This document shows, in pieces, positions 8,426 to 18,124 of a DNA stretch of 64,000 nucleotides. The notes beneath the pieces are model-generated. The model was given only the letters and a program-made list of their open reading frames with translations. It was not told where the DNA came from and made no database searches. Each line of letters begins with the position of its first letter. Position 1 is the stretch's first letter. The DNA is from Xanthomonas albilineans (GTDB taxonomy: Bacteria > Pseudomonadota > Gammaproteobacteria > Xanthomonadales > Xanthomonadaceae). Made by a program: the position numbers and the translations under genes. The stretch is from positions 124,898 to 188,897 of the forward strand of contig NZ_MDCB01000006.1 in assembly GCF_002939705.1 (NCBI RefSeq), given 5' to 3'.

Positions 8426-9127
8426 TCAGGGCGCGTGCGTGAACGTGAGGTCGGGCAAGGCGTCGAGCGGTTGCAGGATCAGCCCGAACTGGCGAGCCAG
8501 TTGGGCCAGCAGCACCGGGGTGACCGCCTGCATGCCGGAAGGACCTCCCAAGTCTAACACCGCTGTCACCTGCAAGCCCTGATAGCCACAGGGATTGATC
8601 CGGCGGAACGGTTCCAAGTCCATCGCCACGTTGAACGACAGACCATGGAAGCTACATCCGCGCCGCACGCGGATGCCGAGCGCAGCGACCTTGGCGCTAC
8701 CGACGTAGACGCCCGGGGCACCGTCGCGGCGTTCGCCCTGGATGTTCCATGTGTCCAGCGTGTCGATGATGGCCTGCTCGATCCGGCACACATACTCGCG
8801 CACGCCAATCCCCAGGCGGCGCAGGTCGAGCAACGGGTACACCACCAGTTGGCCGGGGCCGTGATAGGTGACCTGGCCGCCGCGATCCACGTGCAGCACT
8901 GGGATATCGCCCGGCGCCAGCACATGTTCGGGCTTGCCGGCCTGGCCGAGCGTGAACACCGGCTCGTGCTCGACCACCCACACCTCATCGGCACTGGACG
9001 CGTCGCGGGCATCGGTGAAGCGCTGCATCGCCCGCCACACCGGCTCGTAAGGCTGACGACCGAGATCGCGCACGGCGCATGGCAGCAGCGCGGGCACGGA
9101 AGGCGAGTGGGCGGTTACAGCGTCCAC
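8426..9127 (-). CDS. lipB: Octanoyl-ACP:protein octanoyltransferase
   Basis: LipB moves octanoate from acyl carrier protein to lipoyl domains, the step before LipA. The family blocks [18 protein letters not shown] and [10 protein letters not shown] are intact. The catalytic Lys is in SAKVAALGI and the Cys in INPCGYQG. I chose the GTG at 9127 because it gives 233 aa, the usual size, and overlaps the end of the upstream DUF493 gene by 13 nt. The longer open frame to 9241 adds Arg-rich non-homologous sequence. Confidence 0.93.
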   Translation of the reverse strand: MDAVTAHSPSVPALLPCAVRDLGRQPYEPVWRAMQRFTDARDASSADEVWVVEHEPVFTLGQAGKPEHVLAPGDIPVLHVDRGGQVTYHGPGQLVVYPLLDLRRLGIGVREYVCRIEQAIIDTLDTWNIQGERRDGAPGVYVGSAKVAALGIRVRRGCSFHGLSFNVAMDLEPFRRINPCGYQGLQVTAVLDLGGPSGMQAVTPVLLAQLARQFGLILQPLDALPDLTFTHAP

Positions 9128-9393
9128 TTCACTTCCGGATGCGCGCGCAGCACGGCGTGCGCCGCGTCGTACTGGGCACGATCGACGGCGTGGAACGCGA
9201 TCCGCACCGAGACGTACTTGCCGTTGGAGGAATGCTGCCAACGGATACGTTCGTCCAGCACCTCCACACCGGCAGCGGCGAGCAGGCGCGGTAGCTCCGA
9301 TTCCAAGCCAGCGCTGGCGGCCCCCATCGCACTGAGTTCGAAAACGCCGGGAAACTGGAAGCCGTGATTGGGGTTATCGGAAACGATGTCCAT
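9115..9393 (-). CDS. ybeD: DUF493 (YbeD-like) protein
   Basis: A 92-aa protein of the YbeD/DUF493 family, an ACT-like alpha-beta fold that regularly sits next to lipB. The start MDIVSDNP at 9393 is chosen because the homologous part begins there; the upstream extension is Cys/Arg-rich and unlikely to be translated. The core [14 protein letters not shown] and the C-terminal PEVKWTL are typical. Role unknown; the context suggests a link to lipoate metabolism. First gene of the ybeD-lipB-lipA operon, separated from dacC by a strong terminator. Confidence 0.85.
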   Translation of the reverse strand: MDIVSDNPNHGFQFPGVFELSAMGAASAGLESELPRLLAAAGVEVLDERIRWQHSSNGKYVSVRIAFHAVDRAQYDAAHAVLRAHPEVKWTL

Positions 9394-9525
9394 GTCTGCA
9401 TTATCGGGCTGTGCGCTGGCAAACCCAAGGCCGCGCCACGCACGGCAACCATTTTTCTTGCAAAAGCGGCTTGCGCTACGCAAGTACTCAAATCAGACCT
9501 GCACTTGGGAAACATCCCATAACGA

Positions 9526-9551
9526 AAAAGCCGGCGTCACCGCCGGCTTTT
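9526..9551 (-). terminator. Rho-independent terminator after dacC
   Basis: A perfect 11-bp stem AAAAGCCGGCG / CGCCGGCTTTT with a 4-nt loop (TCAC) lies 5 nt past the dacC stop. The A/T flanks make it work in either direction. It separates dacC from the ybeD-lipB-lipA transcript. Confidence 0.85.
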
Positions 9552-9556
9552 CCCAC

Positions 9557-10765
9557 TCAGGCCGATTCCCACCACATCCAGAGGCTGTCCCACAGGCGTT
9601 TGAAGAAACCAGCCTCGTCGACTGCGTTCAATGCCACCAGCGGCGCTTGTGCGATCACCTTGCCGTCCAACGTCACCCTGACCGTACCGATCGCCTGACC
9701 TTGCTTGATCGGCGCCGTCAGGGTCTTGGGCACGTCGATCGACGGCTTCAGCTCGTTGTAGCGGCCCCGCGGCACGCTGACCAACAGCGGCTGCGCCACA
9801 CCCAGCAGTACCTGCTTCTCGGTGCCCTTCCACACCCGCTGCTGCGCAACCTGTTTGCCCGGTTCGTAAAGACGATGGGTCTCGAAGAAACGGAAGCCCC
9901 AGTTCAACAACGCCAGGCTATCGTCGGCACGCTGCTTCTCCGAGCTATCGCCCATTACCACCGCGATCAGGCGTTGGTCGCCACGCTGAGCCGAGCTGAG
10001 CAAGCAGTAGCCGGCTTCGGAAGTGTGACCCGTCTTGATGCCGTCCACGCTGGGGTCGCGCCACAAGAGTAGGTTGCGGTTGGGCTGGGTTATATCGCCG
10101 ACACGGAATTCCCTGATCTTGTTATAGGCGTAGGTTTCCGGGTAATCGCGCACCATCGCACGGCCCAGCAAGGCCAGATCGTAAGCGGTGGTGTAGTGGC
10201 CCTCGGCCGACAAACCGTGCGCGTTGACGAAGTGCGAACCAGTCATGCCGATCTTGGCGGCATAATTGTTCATCAGGTTCGCGAACGCCTCTTCGCTGCC
10301 AGCGGTATGTTCGGCCAGCGCGATTGCCGCGTCGTTGCCGGACTGCACGGCCATGCCCTTTTCCATGTCTTCCAGACGTGCGGTCTGGTTGACCGGGAAG
10401 CCACTGTAGCTGCCGTCGGTACCGGCACCGCCCTCGCGCCAAGCGCGCTCGCTGAGCATGACCTGATCGTCGCGCTTGATCTTGCCCTGCTTCAATTCGG
10501 CGGCTACCACATAGGAGGTCATCACCTTGGTGATGCTGGCCGGGGCCACGCGCAGGTGTTCGTTCTCGCCGGCCAGCACCTGGCCGCTGGCATAGTCCAT
10601 CAGCACCCAGGATTTGGACACAGCCGGCTTGGGCGCGGGCGGAATCGCCACCGTGGCAGGCGCGACGGTGGCGGCCGGCGCCGCCGGTATCGGGCCTGAG
10701 GTCTGTGCGGAAACCATGCCAACGGCGAAGGTCGCCACGGCGGCGACGGCAAAGCGGAATTTCAT
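9557..10765 (-). CDS. dacC: D-alanyl-D-alanine carboxypeptidase (PBP5/6 type)
   Basis: A periplasmic serine peptidase that trims the terminal D-Ala of peptidoglycan stem peptides. It has a signal peptide (residues 1-20, ending VSA), the nucleophile motif SITK (77-80), SGN (142-144) and KTG (244-246). The C-terminus ends in an aromatic amphipathic helix (FKRLWDSLWMWW), the membrane anchor of this class. A Pro/Ala-rich linker of about 30 aa follows the signal peptide. It lies in a run of cell-wall genes and has its own terminator. Confidence 0.93.
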   Translation of the reverse strand: MKFRFAVAAVATFAVGMVSAQTSGPIPAAPAATVAPATVAIPPAPKPAVSKSWVLMDYASGQVLAGENEHLRVAPASITKVMTSYVVAAELKQGKIKRDDQVMLSERAWREGGAGTDGSYSGFPVNQTARLEDMEKGMAVQSGNDAAIALAEHTAGSEEAFANLMNNYAAKIGMTGSHFVNAHGLSAEGHYTTAYDLALLGRAMVRDYPETYAYNKIREFRVGDITQPNRNLLLWRDPSVDGIKTGHTSEAGYCLLSSAQRGDQRLIAVVMGDSSEKQRADDSLALLNWGFRFFETHRLYEPGKQVAQQRVWKGTEKQVLLGVAQPLLVSVPRGRYNELKPSIDVPKTLTAPIKQGQAIGTVRVTLDGKVIAQAPLVALNAVDEAGFFKRLWDSLWMWWESA

Positions 10766-10918
10766 CTAGAACGACTCCTGGCAGGCCTACAGGCCGATGA
10801 TTAACGGGGCATTGTAGGACGAGGCACCGCCGTGGCTGCACAGACACGAGCCGGCGTTAAGCCATTAGCCATGGCAACCGCACCCAAGACGCCGCGACCG
10901 TTGCCCAAACGACACACC

Positions 10919-12361
10919 TCAGTCTTTCACGATCTGGGGACGGCCGAAGCCGAGTCCGGCAATACGCGCGGCCAACTCGGCGGCACTGCTGTGATCCCCA
11001 GCCTCGACCCGCAGACGCCACAATGTCCGCCCGCCGGAAACGATGTCGCTGATGCTGCCACCGACGATGCCGGCGGACGCCAACTGCGACAGCGCGCGAT
11101 TGGCATTCTCCCGGCTGGCGAAGCTAGCGACCTGCAGCAGGATGCCGAGCGGCCCGCGCGACGATGTCGCCTCGGCAGGTGTGGGCGACACAGGGGGACT
11201 GACCGGTGCGGCTACGGCCGGCGTTGCGAGGGCAACGCTGCTCCTGGCGCTAGACATTGCGGGCACAACTGCGGGCGCACTGGCAGTCGCCACGGCTGGG
11301 ACGCTGCGTGCCGGAGCCGGAGCGGCAACGACCACGCTGGATTGTTGGAGCGTGGTCGGCTTGCCGGTGGCGACATGCACGCCGCGCGACTTCATCCACG
11401 CATCGAAACGATCGGCATTGGGAGGGGTGTTGGCGTCGGCCTGGACCCGGTAACGCCAGCGCTCGCCCTCCGGGAGCGCAGCGGCGGCCGCAGCGGCCGC
11501 GGCCGCGGCTGCGGTCGGCGTCGCAGGCGGGGCAGCAACCACGCCCGACCTGGACGGCAAGGTCTTGACCAGAGTGTCCATTTCCCTCGCGCGCCGCACC
11601 GCGGCGGCATCGGCAGAGCCGGCGCTGGCCACCAAGGTGCCAGCAGGCCGGACGCTGTGACGCCTGACAAGCAGATCGCCATTGTCGGCCGGAGTCAGCC
11701 CCCGCACCTCCACTCGACCAGTGCCATTGCCGGTGATCCCTAGCTTGACCGCCGCCGCATAGCTCAGATCGATCAGCCGATCATCATGAAACGGGCCACG
11801 GTCGTTGATTCGCACCACCACCGATGCGCCGTTGTCCAGATTGGTGACCAGGGCGAAGCTGGGCAGCGGCAGGGTCTTGTGTGCGGCGGTGAAGGCGTAC
11901 ATATCGTAGACCTCCCGATTCGACGTCAGGCGACCATGGAATTTGTTGCCGTAATAGGAGGCGGTACCGCGTTCGACATAACTGTGCGGATCGTCGATGA
12001 CGGTGTACGCGCGGCCCAGCACCATGTAGGGGGAGCGGTTGCCGATCAGCGAGCGTGGCTCGTCGGTGACCAGCGGCTCGGGGATGCAGGCGACGTTGGG
12101 CACCTCATCGGGCGTGCTGTCGCGCACCCCGGGCGCGTACAGCCCGCCGGCGGTGTAGTTGCCGCGCTTGGATAGGTCTTCTTTGGCGGGCGCGTAAGGC
12201 GAGGTAACGGGACAGCCAGTGGCGATATGTACCGGCCCGCGACCTTCGACTTTGATCCCGGGAACGCGACTGCTTACGGTCTTCTTCGGGGCGCTACTGC
12301 AGGCGGCCAACGCCAACACAGCGACGACAGGAGCGATCCGGAGCAGCGCGTGCGGGTTCAT
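10919..12361 (-). CDS. rlpA: RlpA septal-ring lytic transglycosylase lipoprotein
   Basis: RlpA cleaves naked glycan strands at the division septum. The N-terminus has a lipobox (LALAACSS) for outer-membrane lipidation. The double-psi barrel lies at about residues 135-225 (ERGTASYYGNKFHGRLT, then VRINDRGPF). A C-terminal SPOR domain (last 75 aa, beginning GPLGILLQVASF) binds denuded peptidoglycan. The linker is long, low-complexity and carries an alanine run encoded by repeated gcggcc units. Its start overlaps the mltB stop by 4 nt (ATGA), so the two are translationally coupled. Confidence 0.92.
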   Translation of the reverse strand: MNPHALLRIAPVVAVLALAACSSAPKKTVSSRVPGIKVEGRGPVHIATGCPVTSPYAPAKEDLSKRGNYTAGGLYAPGVRDSTPDEVPNVACIPEPLVTDEPRSLIGNRSPYMVLGRAYTVIDDPHSYVERGTASYYGNKFHGRLTSNREVYDMYAFTAAHKTLPLPSFALVTNLDNGASVVVRINDRGPFHDDRLIDLSYAAAVKLGITGNGTGRVEVRGLTPADNGDLLVRRHSVRPAGTLVASAGSADAAAVRRAREMDTLVKTLPSRSGVVAAPPATPTAAAAAAAAAAAALPEGERWRYRVQADANTPPNADRFDAWMKSRGVHVATGKPTTLQQSSVVVAAPAPARSVPAVATASAPAVVPAMSSARSSVALATPAVAAPVSPPVSPTPAEATSSRGPLGILLQVASFASRENANRALSQLASAGIVGGSISDIVSGGRTLWRLRVEAGDHSSAAELAARIAGLGFGRPQIVKD

Positions 12362-13488
12362 GCCGGCGGCAATTCCTTACCTGCGATGGCCTGGGACAGT
12401 TGGTAAACCGCCATCGCATACATTTTGGAGGCGTTGTAGCGGGTGATCGCGTAGTAGTTCTGGAAGCCAAACCAGTACTGCTTGCCGGTACTGCCATCGA
12501 GTGTGATCGGGGTGGCGGTGGCACCGGCGGGGACTGGCACATTCGGCGTGTAACCGCGCGCGGCTAGGTCGGTCATGGTGTAGATCGGTTTCCAATCGCT
12601 CGGATTGAATTCCTCGGCGCCAGCGCGCAGCGTGGCCGGCACGGCGACCAGGCCACCGCGTACCCAGCCCCCCCTCTTGACGAAGTAGTTGGCAATGGAG
12701 GCGAACGCATCGTTGTAGTCGGTGAACATATTGCGCTTGCCATCGCCATCGCCATCGACCGCGTACTGGCGGTAGCTGGAAGGCATGAATTGACCAAGGC
12801 CCATGGCGCCAGCGTAGCTGCCCATCAGCGTGGTGATGTCAACGTGTTCTTCGTGGACCAGCGCGAACAGTTGGCCGAGTTCATCGCGGAAATACAGTTC
12901 GCGACGCACCTCGCGCTCGAGATTGGCCGGATCGCCACTGCGCGGATAGCGGAACGCCAGCGTGTACAGGGCATCCAGCACACGGTACTTGCCCATGTTC
13001 TTGCCATAGCTGGTCTCCACGCCAATGATCGCGACGATGATCTCGGCAGAGACACCAGTGCGCGCCTGTACGCGCATCAGCGCATCGCGATGGGCAGCCA
13101 CGAAGGCACGGCCGTTATCGATCTGCGCCGGGGTGATGAACATCGGCCGGTACTCGCTCCACGGCTTGACCCGCTCGGCCGGGCGCGACATCGCCTCCAC
13201 GATCGCATCCTTGAACTGCGCCTTTGCCAGAGCCGCCTCGATCTGCGCGGGATCCAGGCCGTACTTCGTCGCGGTGTCGCGCACGAAGTTTGCGCGCGCG
13301 GTTTCAAACGGTACCGGGGTCAGATCGACCGGCGGTGCCGACACGGTCTCCGGCAACGTCTCCACCGGGCGGGTTGAACGCGATGCAGACGGCGACCCGC
13401 TGGCCTGCGACGACGGGAGCGCCTTGGGCAGAGTCGCGCATGCAACCAAGCCAAGGGCGAGTAGGCACATCAGCACGTATCGGATCAT
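12358..13488 (-). CDS. mltB: Membrane-bound lytic murein transglycosylase B
   Basis: This enzyme cleaves the MurNAc-GlcNAc bond with 1,6-anhydro product formation. It has a lipobox (LGLVACAT, Cys17), the catalytic Glu158 in GVETSYG, and the downstream GSYAGAMGLGQFMPSSY and DGDGDGKRNMF blocks typical of MltB. The length of 376 aa is normal. It is the first gene of the mltB-rlpA pair; an AGGGTG box lies just before the start. Confidence 0.93.
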   Translation of the reverse strand: MIRYVLMCLLALGLVACATLPKALPSSQASGSPSASRSTRPVETLPETVSAPPVDLTPVPFETARANFVRDTATKYGLDPAQIEAALAKAQFKDAIVEAMSRPAERVKPWSEYRPMFITPAQIDNGRAFVAAHRDALMRVQARTGVSAEIIVAIIGVETSYGKNMGKYRVLDALYTLAFRYPRSGDPANLEREVRRELYFRDELGQLFALVHEEHVDITTLMGSYAGAMGLGQFMPSSYRQYAVDGDGDGKRNMFTDYNDAFASIANYFVKRGGWVRGGLVAVPATLRAGAEEFNPSDWKPIYTMTDLAARGYTPNVPVPAGATATPITLDGSTGKQYWFGFQNYYAITRYNASKMYAMAVYQLSQAIAGKELPPA

Positions 13489-13923
13489 GTCGACACCCTA
13501 ACAGATTCAAGATGAATTTTCACCAATAAAACCATGAAACATAAGAACTTTACCATCACACCAAGACGACGCACTGTGTTGCGTTCCACAGATGCAGCAC
13601 AGCCCACCCCGCCGACATCGAGTAGCAGTAGCGGGAAAAGAACAGCCGGGCTTGCGTCCAGCGACCAGGAAACCCCAGGGGACACCGAGAGCAAAACAGC
13701 AGGCCGATGTCGAGCAGATCGATCCGGCGAACTGATCATCCAGGATCATGCGGATGAAGGTCGTCGGCTTTACCAGGGAAGCGCGAGCCCACAGCAACCT
13801 GACCTGAAGCGTCATTCGCACGAACCGCGAACAATGCCGGTGCTGTACAAGCCGCGACACAGATACAACCATGCCCTCGAACAACGCAGAACGCGCGGCC
13901 GACACGCGCATGCGGGGCCAGCA
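13489..13923. other. 435-nt intergenic region between mltB and pectinase gene
   Basis: This stretch must hold the mltB promoter (- strand) and the end of the pectinase transcript. It is A-rich near 13500-13560. Open frames here are either antisense shadows or lack a start site and composition like real genes. I see no confident promoter, terminator or RNA. Confidence 0.5.
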
Positions 13924-15348
13924 CTACAGAGTCGGGAACACCGGCGGACTGTCGCACACCGGCACCGTGCCCGCCACCGAGACCGCATACGTCGTGACGG
14001 CGCTATCGGCATTCACCTGCAGGTTGGAACGATCCACACCGATGCGCGCGTTGTCGATCTTGAGCGTGGTCACGTCGGCCGACACATGCGCGAGTACCAA
14101 ATCCAGCGGCGCAGCAGCACTATAGCCCTGCACCACGCCGCTCTTGCCCGTCGGCGTGTCCTGCGCCTTCAAACCTTCGACCACAATGCGCTCGAAGGTC
14201 GGCACGGCCCCACGGCCGCCATGGCCGCCGCCGTACAGCGGATTGATCACCAACGGCTTGGCCACACCGAACAGACAGGTATTGCGATAAGTGACGTCGC
14301 GCACCGGGCCACCCTTGGCCAGACCCGTCTTGATGCGCAGGCCGTTGTTATCGGTGGCGACGATGTCGTCGGCATCGTGGCCGACCAGGCTGTTGCCGTC
14401 CACCAGCACGTTGCCGACGCCGTGCATCACCTCGCTACCGATGGAAATGCCGTGGGTGCCATAGAAGCGTGAGGCCCGCACGGTGATGTTGGCCGAGCTG
14501 GCCGCACTGGTCTTGATCGCCACACCGTCGTCGCCGGTCATTACGTCGTTGTCGAACAGGGTTGCGTTGGTGACGCTGTCCAGATCCAGACCATCGGTAT
14601 TAGGACTATTGGCCGGCGCTTTGACCCGCACGCCCCAGACGGTAACGCCGTCGCCGCCGTGCACGAACAGGTGGAAGTACGGCGCGTTGAGCAGGTTGAC
14701 ATGGTAAACGCGCAAATCGGCGACGCTCTGCGCGCGGATGAGATCGGGATTGTTCTGGGTCAGGCCATCGGCCTTGGCCTTGCGGGCAAATCGCCACCAA
14801 CTGTCGTCGCTACCGAGCATAGGCAGGTCGCCACGACCATCGATGCTGCCCTGATGACCGGCGCGGTCGCGCACGCCCATCACGCCCAACGCGCGGCCTT
14901 CTAGCGTGATCAGCGCCCGGCAAGCGCCGCTGCGCGCCGCCGCCTGACCGCATCGGTTGCGACCGGGGTTCTGATAATCGGACGGGTTGCGCGAGGCGAA
15001 CAGGGTCACGCCGGCATCGATCGCCAGGGTCACATCGCTACCGATGCGCAACGGCCCGGTCAAGAACGCGGAGCCAGTGCCTGCACGCAACAACACGGCG
15101 CCACGTCCACGACCAACGGACGCGCAACGATCCAATGCAGCTTGGATACGCGCGGTATCCGGCGGACGCCGTTCCAATGCATCAGCAAAGACGCGCTGTT
15201 TCGGCTGCAGCGTGGCCAACAGCGGCTGTCCGCAGGCCGCGGGAATGGATGGTTCGACAACCGCGCGACTATCGCCTGTGGCCGCGCATGCTGGACGTGC
15301 GGCCAGCACCGCCATCAGGATGAGGCAGAGTGCGTGGCGCGGTATCAC
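13924..15348 (-). CDS. Secreted polygalacturonase, glycoside hydrolase family 28
   Basis: This enzyme hydrolyses homogalacturonan in plant cell walls. Signal peptide MAVLAARPACA ends near residue 22. The GH28 catalytic blocks are all present: NSPNTDGLDL, the paired Asp in TGDDGVAIK, GTHGISIGSE and LRIKT. I chose the GTG at 15348, one base after the upstream stop, which yields 474 aa with a proper signal sequence. A longer frame to 15717 is spurious. Transcription with the AcvB-like gene is very likely. A pectinase points to a plant-associated lifestyle. Confidence 0.92.
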   Translation of the reverse strand: MIPRHALCLILMAVLAARPACAATGDSRAVVEPSIPAACGQPLLATLQPKQRVFADALERRPPDTARIQAALDRCASVGRGRGAVLLRAGTGSAFLTGPLRIGSDVTLAIDAGVTLFASRNPSDYQNPGRNRCGQAAARSGACRALITLEGRALGVMGVRDRAGHQGSIDGRGDLPMLGSDDSWWRFARKAKADGLTQNNPDLIRAQSVADLRVYHVNLLNAPYFHLFVHGGDGVTVWGVRVKAPANSPNTDGLDLDSVTNATLFDNDVMTGDDGVAIKTSAASSANITVRASRFYGTHGISIGSEVMHGVGNVLVDGNSLVGHDADDIVATDNNGLRIKTGLAKGGPVRDVTYRNTCLFGVAKPLVINPLYGGGHGGRGAVPTFERIVVEGLKAQDTPTGKSGVVQGYSAAAPLDLVLAHVSADVTTLKIDNARIGVDRSNLQVNADSAVTTYAVSVAGTVPVCDSPPVFPTL

Positions 15349-15349
15349 A

Positions 15350-16687
15350 TCACTCCCTGACCACGGCCGGCACATGCGACGGTGCAACGGATGTCGCCAA
15401 AGACGGCGGCACCGACGCTTCGAATTCGATCGAGGAAATCTCCTCGTTAACGGACAGTTGCTGCCAGCGGTTCTCGACAATGCTGGCCAGGCCCGCAGGA
15501 CGCTCATCGAAATGGTGACCACCATGCAACGCCACGACCTGCGCACCACGCGCACGCAGGGACGGACACAATGTGTCCTTCTCCTTGTCGCCGTAGACGC
15601 ACAGCAATTGCGATGGAGCAATGCGCGCAACCTCCGGCAGCACTGCCAGCGCGTCGTCGGTTTCGCCCAGATGCAACCAGCCACGCACGCGGATCTGGAA
15701 ATCGGCCTTGTCCGCAAGACCCAGCAACGCCAACAACCCGACCTCGGACCGCTGCGACGATGGCAGACGGTTGTACATGAAGGGCAGCGTCGCCGCGCCG
15801 AAGGAATAGCCGACCAACAAAATCTTCTGTGAACGCCACCGCTGCTGGTAATAGGCGATGACCCGGCTCAGGTCGGCGCTGGACTGCGCGGGCGACTTAA
15901 CCCGCCAAAAATACCGCAGGCTGTCCCACCCGACCACGGCTATGCCGCGACGTTGCAGTGCTTCGGCAATCCCCTTGTCGATGTCGCGCCAGCCGCCGTC
16001 ACCGGACAACACGATCGCCAGCGGCGCGCCCGCCCTGGGAACAGACATTTCGATAAGCGGCAGATCGTCCAGCACACCGCCACGCCCAGACGCATGCAAA
16101 TGCGCGGCCACACGCGTGGCCAACGCCGCCTCCGGGGTACCGGTGGCCGGCGCGGCCACGGTATCGACGAAGCTCTGCGCCGGTATGGCGCCGCCGCGCC
16201 CGGCACAAACCTCGGTAGGCAGCGGCGCGACGCCAACGGCACCGCCCAGGGTCGCGCCGGGCGCGGCACCGACGATGCGCTCCACCAGCGTCGCCATGCG
16301 CCCAGTTCCGGCCAACATGGGCAAAAAGTAGCTGTCGCCGTGTAATTCACGTTGCAGGTGCCGGCTCAGATGCTCCGCATCGCGCCAAGCTTTATCGCAA
16401 CGATGTTCAGCACGACCCAAGTGCTCGAGATAACGCTCGCCGTCGACCACCGCGACCAGTACACCGGTGGCAGCAATGCGGGTCGCCGCGTCCTGCCGTT
16501 GCGCCGCGTTGCCGCTGGCAAGCAGGATCACCAATCCTTGCGGTACAGCCGGCGGATGCACCAAGGTCGCGCGACCGTAACCCTTACTGTGCAGCGTGCA
16601 CTGCGGAAAGTAATAGCGGAACAGGACATAGCCACTCAACCCCAACACCATACACATCAACAGCAAGATTCGTAGCAATTTCATCAA
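15350..16687 (-). CDS. AcvB/VirJ-family alpha/beta hydrolase
   Basis: A 445-aa periplasmic protein of the AcvB/VirJ family, some members of which hydrolyse aminoacyl-phosphatidylglycerol. A single N-terminal membrane/signal segment (residues 5-24) precedes two related lobes. The C-terminal lobe has LSGDGGWRDIDKGIAEAL, the nucleophile elbow VGYSFGA and a final GGHHFDE His. The N-terminal lobe resembles the degenerate first domain of AcvB. It ends one base before the polygalacturonase start, so the two form an operon. In Agrobacterium the relatives affect virulence; a similar role here is inference. Confidence 0.8.
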   Translation of the reverse strand: MMKLLRILLLMCMVLGLSGYVLFRYYFPQCTLHSKGYGRATLVHPPAVPQGLVILLASGNAAQRQDAATRIAATGVLVAVVDGERYLEHLGRAEHRCDKAWRDAEHLSRHLQRELHGDSYFLPMLAGTGRMATLVERIVGAAPGATLGGAVGVAPLPTEVCAGRGGAIPAQSFVDTVAAPATGTPEAALATRVAAHLHASGRGGVLDDLPLIEMSVPRAGAPLAIVLSGDGGWRDIDKGIAEALQRRGIAVVGWDSLRYFWRVKSPAQSSADLSRVIAYYQQRWRSQKILLVGYSFGAATLPFMYNRLPSSQRSEVGLLALLGLADKADFQIRVRGWLHLGETDDALAVLPEVARIAPSQLLCVYGDKEKDTLCPSLRARGAQVVALHGGHHFDERPAGLASIVENRWQQLSVNEEISSIEFEASVPPSLATSVAPSHVPAVVRE

Positions 16688-17017
16688 CAGACAGCCATAC
16701 CGGCGCGACCGAGCGAGTTAGGAGTAAAGCGAGAAAAAAGCACGACAGCCGCGCAGTTGGCCGTCCCTGGAACCCAAATCGAACAGGTGCGCTACGCTGA
16801 CGTCATGCCACGGATGTATGTCGGGCACCAAGCAAATCAGCGCCGCCCTGCATGACAAGACAACCTTTCTACGCTAATACACAACTCGGCGAGGATCATC
16901 ATAACCACATCGCACCAAGAGATATTGTGATCGAGGCAGACACATGCTGCAATCATTCAGCACGGCGTGAACACGCCATGATGAAACCCAATACCAGGAA
17001 AACACACTGGTCAGCGC
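16688..17017. other. 330-nt intergenic region between rodA and acvB-like gene
   Basis: It is less GC-rich than its neighbours and must contain the promoter for the acvB-pectinase pair (- strand) and the end of the mre/mrd transcript. I see no convincing small gene, hairpin terminator or RNA. Confidence 0.5.
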
Positions 17018-18124
17018 TCAGTAACCATGCACCGGCCGGTAGGATTTCACCGCCATCACTAACCCCAGCCCGGCCAACAGCGACACCGCCGAAGTACCGC
17101 CGTAGCTCATCAGTGGCATTGGCACACCGACCACCGGCAACACCCCGGAAATCATGCCGCCGTTGACCAGCACATAGACGAAGAACGCCAGCCCGGTGGC
17201 CCCAGCCAGCAGGCGCGAGAAGGTGTCACGGGCCTGCGCAGCGATCCACAAACAGCGCCCGATCACTACCATGTAAAGGGTCAGCACGGTGGCTACGCCG
17301 ATCCAGCCGAATTCCTCGCTGAGCACGGAGAAGGCGAAATCGGTGGTCTGCTCCGGGATGAAGTTCAGATGCGACTGCGAACCCATGCCCCAGCCCTTGC
17401 CGTACAGACCGCCGGAACCGATCGCGATCTTGGACTGGATGATGTTCCAGCCAGCACCGAGCGCGTCGCTCTCCGGATTGAGGAACATCATGATGCGGTC
17501 TTTCTGGTAAGGCCGTAGCAGCCAGTACCAAGCCACTGGTGCCGCCGCGGCAACGCCACCGACGGCGATACCCACCCACCACCACGGCAGCCCCGCCAGC
17601 AACAGCACGAAACCGCCACTGGCGGCGATCAGCACACCAGTGCCGAAATCCGGCTGCAACATGATGAGCGCGGTCGGGATGCCGATGATGATCCCGCTGA
17701 CCAGTACAGTGAAAATCCGCGGCGGCAGCGGCATGCGGTGCAGATACCAGGCCACCATCATCGGCATGCTGATCTTCAGCAGTTCGGCCGGCTGCAGATA
17801 GAACAGCTTCAAATTCAGCCATTGCCGGCCGTACTTGCCAGTGCCCAGCACGAACACGGCCAGCAGCGGCAGCATCGAAAACGTATAGATCAGCGGCGTC
17901 CATGCACGCAGACGCAACGTCGAGACCCGCGACAGACCCCACATCGCCGCCGCTCCGATTGCAAAGCGCGCGCCCTGCGCCATCACCAAATGGTTGCCGC
18001 CAGCGCTCTTGAGTACGGCCAGCCCCATCACCATCAGCGCGCCCAGGGCCAGGCACAGCACCCAGTCCAGGGTACTGGCGAAACGGCCACCGATCTCGAC
18101 CAGCCAGCGCAGGAAATCCTTCAT
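17018..18124 (-). CDS. mrdB: RodA peptidoglycan glycosyltransferase
   Basis: RodA (SEDS family) polymerises glycan strands for cell elongation together with PBP2. The 368-aa protein has about ten hydrophobic segments. Conserved SEDS stretches are present: LQPAELLKI, LQPDFGTG, the WNIIQSKIAIGSGGLYGKGW loop and LMSYGGTS near the end. The start at 18124 overlaps the mrdA stop by 4 nt (ATGA). Last gene of mreBCD-mrdA-mrdB. Confidence 0.95.
   Translation of the reverse strand: MKDFLRWLVEIGGRFASTLDWVLCLALGALMVMGLAVLKSAGGNHLVMAQGARFAIGAAAMWGLSRVSTLRLRAWTPLIYTFSMLPLLAVFVLGTGKYGRQWLNLKLFYLQPAELLKISMPMMVAWYLHRMPLPPRIFTVLVSGIIIGIPTALIMLQPDFGTGVLIAASGGFVLLLAGLPWWWVGIAVGGVAAAAPVAWYWLLRPYQKDRIMMFLNPESDALGAGWNIIQSKIAIGSGGLYGKGWGMGSQSHLNFIPEQTTDFAFSVLSEEFGWIGVATVLTLYMVVIGRCLWIAAQARDTFSRLLAGATGLAFFVYVLVNGGMISGVLPVVGVPMPLMSYGGTSAVSLLAGLGLVMAVKSYRPVHGY

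Noticed and set aside
9128..9241. Longer N-terminus for LipB
   Set aside because: Arg-rich, not conserved, and it overlaps deep into the DUF493 gene; the GTG at 9127 gives the family length.
13507..13911. 134-aa frame on the - strand in the mltB-pectinase gap
   Set aside because: No ribosome site, mixed composition, no recognisable motif; likely chance.
15349..15717. N-terminal extension of the polygalacturonase
   Set aside because: It is antisense-like noise over the AcvB-type gene; the signal peptide begins at the GTG at 15348.
16852..17166. 104-aa frame on the + strand at the rodA end
   Set aside because: Overlaps rodA antisense and has no coding-like features.
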